6,091 bases of DNA, taken from assembly GCA_903933475.1 (NCBI GenBank), contig CAIZKE010000176.1, positions 1 to 6,091 of the forward strand. The letters are read 5' to 3'. Of the stretch, positions 4,213 through 6,091 are shown one piece after another. Position 1 is the stretch's first letter. Each line of letters begins with the position of its first letter. Source of the DNA: an uncultured Alphaproteobacteria bacterium (GTDB lineage Bacteria > Pseudomonadota > Alphaproteobacteria > Caulobacterales > Caulobacteraceae). A program made the translations under genes and the position numbers. Under the pieces are notes generated by a model. That model was not told the origin of the DNA. It saw only the letters and a program-made list of their open reading frames with translations, and did no database searches.

Positions 4213-5160
4213 TTACCGTGGCTCGGAGGCGAGCAGGTTATCGAAGTAGGCGATGGTCCGCGAAAGCCCCTCGTCGAGTTCGATGGTCGGCTTCCAGTCC
4301 AGGAGCCGCGCCGCGAGGCTGATATCCGGGCGCCTTTGCCGCGGATCGTCCGGCGGCAGGGGCATGTGGACCAGGCGCGAGGCGGACCCGGTCAGGGCGA
4401 TGACCCGTTCGGCCAGGGCCCGGATGGTGAACTCGCCCGGATTGCCCAGGTTCACGGGGCCAGTGACCTCGTCCGCCGTGTTCATGAGGCGCAGTATGCC
4501 CTCGACGAGGTCGTCGACGAAGCAGAAGGACCGGGTCTGGAGCCCCTCACCATAAAGAGTGATGTCCTCGCCCTTCAGGGCCTGGACGATGAAGTTGGAA
4601 ACCACCCGCCCGTCATTGGGATGCATGCGCGGGCCATAGGTATTGAAGATCCGGGCGACCTTGATCTTCAGGCCATGCTGGCGGTGATAGTCGAAAAACA
4701 GGGTCTCGGCGCAGCGCTTGCCCTCGTCGTAGCAGGACCGGATGCCGATGGGATTGACGTTGCCCCAGTAGTCTTCGGTCTGCGGATGGATGACCGGGTC
4801 GCCGTAGACCTCGCTGGTGGAGGCCTGGAAAATCCGGGCGCGTCTTCGCTTGGCGAGCCCCAGCATGTTGATGGCACCATGCACCGACGTCTTGGTCGTC
4901 TGCACGGGATCGAACTGGTAGTGCACCGGTGAGGCCGGGCAGGCCAGGTTGTAGATCTCGTCGATCTCCGCAAAGAGCGGGAAGGTCACGTCGTGCCGCA
5001 GCAGCTCGAAGGCCGGATTTCCCATCAGGTGGGCCACGTTGCGACGGGCACCCGTGTAGAAATTGTCGACGCAGAGCACCTCGTGTCCGGCCTCGAGGAG
5101 GCGTTCGCAGAGATGCGACCCGATGAAGCCCGCTCCACCGGTGACCAGAATGCGTTTCAT
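4213..5160 (-). CDS. uxs: UDP-glucuronate decarboxylase (UDP-xylose synthase), extended SDR family, 315 aa
   Basis: Predicted cytosolic enzyme converting UDP-glucuronate to UDP-xylose and CO2 with bound NAD. The Rossmann motif GGAGFIGSHL is at 8-17 and the NAD-ribose Asp at 32 (VDNFYTG). TSEVYGDP at 115-122 carries the catalytic Thr/Ser/Glu region. The SDR pair Tyr144-x3-Lys148 lies in SCYDEGKRCAE. UXS hallmarks ARIFNTYGPRMHPNDGRVVS (169-188), YGEG..TRSF (203-211) and PDDPRQRRPDI (270-280) are present. This set fits UXS better than dTDP-glucose dehydratase or UDP-glucose epimerase, and the length is typical of bacterial UXS. No arnA-type formyltransferase part is fused. It lies 31 nt after flaF on the same strand, so it probably shares the flbT-flaF transcript. 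Its ribosome site (GGAG, 12 nt from ATG5160) is weak. A role in glycosylating flagellin or a surface polysaccharide is inferred from position. Confidence 0.88.
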   Translation of the reverse strand: MKRILVTGGAGFIGSHLCERLLEAGHEVLCVDNFYTGARRNVAHLMGNPAFELLRHDVTFPLFAEIDEIYNLACPASPVHYQFDPVQTTKTSVHGAINMLGLAKRRRARIFQASTSEVYGDPVIHPQTEDYWGNVNPIGIRSCYDEGKRCAETLFFDYHRQHGLKIKVARIFNTYGPRMHPNDGRVVSNFIVQALKGEDITLYGEGLQTRSFCFVDDLVEGILRLMNTADEVTGPVNLGNPGEFTIRALAERVIALTGSASRLVHMPLPPDDPRQRRPDISLAARLLDWKPTIELDEGLSRTIAYFDNLLASEPR

Positions 5161-5191
5161 GGGACGGGCAGTCTCCGCGCTCGGAAGGGAA

Positions 5192-5557
5192 TCAGGCCGC
5201 CGCTTCAGCGCTGGCGCTCAGACCCTGCATGATCATCCGGTTGACGTCGATCAGATCCTGGATGTCGTCCTCGCCGCGGATGACTTCGCTGGTATACTTG
5301 TTGACCCAGATGGACAGCGAGATGATCCCGGCCCGAAGTTCCTTGGGCAGGCCATTGCCCTCTTCCGCGCAGTCGGTGGCCAGGACCGACCACATACGAC
5401 GGTTCCAGTCGAGGGCGGGAACCCTGCCGGCGAAATCCTTGGGATCGAGACGCGCGGCCTCTGCGAGGGCGAGGGTCACCTGAGCGAACAGGCGATACTC
5501 GGTATCCCTCGGGGTCTCAGCGCTCGTCGCGGCCTGCTGGTACGCCCTCAGGGACAT
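5192..5557 (-). CDS. flaF: Flagellar biosynthesis regulator FlaF (121 aa)
   Basis: FlaF-family cytosolic protein, needed in alphaproteobacteria for flagellin production and secretion and acting in opposition to FlbT; in Caulobacter it is reported to work with flagellin after transcription. The protein is helical throughout. Family features are RAYQQAATSAETPRDTEYRL (4-23), LDWNRRMWSVLATDC (49-63), LPKELRAGIISLSIWVNKYT (70-89) and DIQDLIDVNRMIMQGL (98-113), with an Ala-rich tail. Full length for the family. ATG5557 has GAGGA 6-7 nt upstream, and that ribosome site lies inside the 3' end of flbT. The 41-nt overlap with flbT suggests translational coupling of the two antagonists. The uxs gene follows 31 nt later. 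Confidence 0.92.
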   Translation of the reverse strand: MSLRAYQQAATSAETPRDTEYRLFAQVTLALAEAARLDPKDFAGRVPALDWNRRMWSVLATDCAEEGNGLPKELRAGIISLSIWVNKYTSEVIRGEDDIQDLIDVNRMIMQGLSASAEAAA

Positions 5558-5942
5558 TTCCCATCCTCAAATCTTCGTACTCAATAAGCTTACGGCAGCC
5601 CAGCAAGGCCTTGTAGTAGTCGCGCTGCATGCAATGCCGCGAGACCGTCACGCACTCGGCGAGGACCTGGGGGTTCCGGATCACACCCATGAACTCGCTC
5701 ATCCTCTGAACGAACTCATCGTAGAATTTCGAGGCTTCGGCCGGCTCGATGTACATCATCATGACCGGAAGATAGATCCGCCGCGCAGGGGACTTGGCGT
5801 CCTCGGGCTGGAGGATATCCTTCTCCCGAAGGACCGAGGCCTTGTTCTGCAGGATCAGCACGCCGCGACGGTCGCCGTTCTGGACCACGGCACCATTCAG
5901 GACGAACTTTTCCCCGGGCTTGAGGGAGAGTTTCAGAGGCAA
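5517..5942 (-). CDS. flbT: Flagellin mRNA regulator FlbT (141 aa), TTG start
   Basis: FlbT represses flagellin synthesis after transcription when the hook-basal body is incomplete, by lowering stability or translation of flagellin mRNA through its 5' leader (known from Caulobacter). The sequence starts MPLKLSLKPGEKFVLNGAVV and continues with NGDRRGVLILQNKASVLREK (22-41), the ARRIYLPVMMMYIEP block (53-67), and helices YDEFVQRMSEF and DYYKALLGCRKLIEYEDLR (108-126), all typical. The length, 141 aa, is that of the family. The start is TTG at 5942, with GAGGA 7 nt upstream; no ATG or GTG is available in frame before the stop at 5960. An ATG 8 nt upstream is out of frame and leads only to a 5-codon peptide. 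Its 3' end overlaps flaF by 41 nt. The mRNA leaders of flagellins A and B here are likely targets. Confidence 0.93.
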   Translation of the reverse strand: MPLKLSLKPGEKFVLNGAVVQNGDRRGVLILQNKASVLREKDILQPEDAKSPARRIYLPVMMMYIEPAEASKFYDEFVQRMSEFMGVIRNPQVLAECVTVSRHCMQRDYYKALLGCRKLIEYEDLRMGNVPEGVPAGRDER

Positions 5943-5964
5943 GGGGTCATCCTCAATCTATCCG

Positions 5965-5980
5965 CCGGATGCAAATCCGG
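5965..5980 (-). promoter_or_regulatory. Short hairpin in the flbT leader
   Basis: Arms CCGGAT (5965-5970) and ATCCGG (5975-5980) enclose a 4-nt loop, about 12 nt upstream of the flbT ribosome site. It could modulate flbT translation together with the TTG start. A perfect 6-bp stem in GC-rich DNA may also be chance. Confidence 0.3.
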
Positions 5981-6038
5981 AGACCAACTACTCACTAGGG
6001 CCTTCCGGGTTAACGATATCCTTATGGGAACCTCCAGC

Positions 6039-6057
6039 ATGGTTAGCAGGGCGTTAA
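6039..6057 (-). promoter_or_regulatory. CtrA-like site upstream of flbT
   Basis: The minus strand reads TTAACGCCCTGCTAACCAT: TTAA, exactly 7 nt, then CTAACCAT, one mismatch from the CtrA consensus TTAA-N7-TTAAC. It is centred about 106 nt before the flbT start. A further GTTAAC lies at 6009-6014. No correctly spaced sigma-54 promoter is present in this leader, so CtrA control of the flbT-flaF-uxs operon is plausible. The true transcription start cannot be seen. Confidence 0.45.
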
Positions 6058-6067
6058 CTGTGGGATC

Positions 6068-6080
6068 GGCACTGTACGCC
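6068..6080. promoter_or_regulatory. GGCA-N5-CGCC dyad upstream of flbT, related to the 3042-3075 palindromes
   Basis: CGGC and GCCG arms flank a 7-nt centre; the core is one base from the GGCA-N5-TGCC pair upstream of flagellin B. Another GGCA-N5-CGCC copy is at 4183-4195 upstream of flagellin A, but there it overlaps the uxs 3' hairpin. The motif is short enough to arise by chance in GC-rich DNA. Confidence 0.2.
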
Positions 6081-6091
6081 GTCTTTAATTC

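Noticed and set aside
4213..5160. Annotation as dTDP-glucose 4,6-dehydratase or UDP-glucose 4-epimerase
   Set aside because: The NTYGPRMHPNDGRVVSNF and DPRQRRPDI blocks and the length match UDP-glucuronate decarboxylases better.
5971..5988. Sigma-54 promoter upstream of flbT (GG...TTTGC)
   Set aside because: The GG and GC are 11 nt apart instead of the required 10.

Overview
The window looks like part of a flagellin gene cluster from a GC-rich alphaproteobacterium of the Caulobacterales (Caulobacter/Phenylobacterium type). The reasons are three short flagellins of 276-279 aa with almost no variable domain, the FlbT-FlaF regulator pair, FlaG, sigma-54 promoters of the form TGGCCY-N5-TTGC, and CtrA-like TTAA-N7 elements. 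Genus and species cannot be fixed from the sequence alone. All supported genes are on the minus strand, so transcription runs from high to low coordinates.

Layout in the direction of transcription: a leader with a CtrA-like site (about 6039-6057); flbT (5942-5517, TTG start); flaF (5557-5192, overlapping flbT by 41 nt); a UDP-glucuronate decarboxylase (UDP-xylose synthase) gene (5160-4213); candidate terminator hairpins; a sigma-54 promoter (4077-4063) with flagellin gene A (3989-3159) and a strong terminator hairpin; a second regulatory region of about 280 nt with paired palindromes, an AT-rich bend and a sigma-54 promoter (2967-2953) driving flagellin gene B (2879-2049); a compact structured RNA element (2049-1972); flaG (1937-1647) and a UUCG hairpin; a third, divergent FljJ-like flagellin (1460-621) with no recognisable sigma-54 promoter; and the 5' 181 codons of another gene (543 to the window edge), possibly the FlaEY regulator.

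How the genes fit together: flagellins A, B and the FljJ-like protein are filament subunits. FlaF and FlbT act after transcription, FlaF promoting flagellin production and FlbT restraining flagellin mRNA translation and stability until the hook is complete. FlaG is a filament-associated accessory protein. The sugar-nucleotide enzyme between the regulators and the flagellins suggests a link to flagellin or surface glycosylation; this is inferred from position only.

The most unusual non-coding signal is a 78-nt three-way-junction RNA between flagellin B and flaG. 66 of its 78 nt are paired, and its three wobble pairs can form only in the minus-strand transcript. The two sigma-54 flagellin units also share promoter-to-ATG spacing to the base and similar leader hairpins with A-rich loops. 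No gene-free stretch exceeds 300 nt; the longest is 2880-3158, described below. No IS, CRISPR, tRNA or rRNA was seen.
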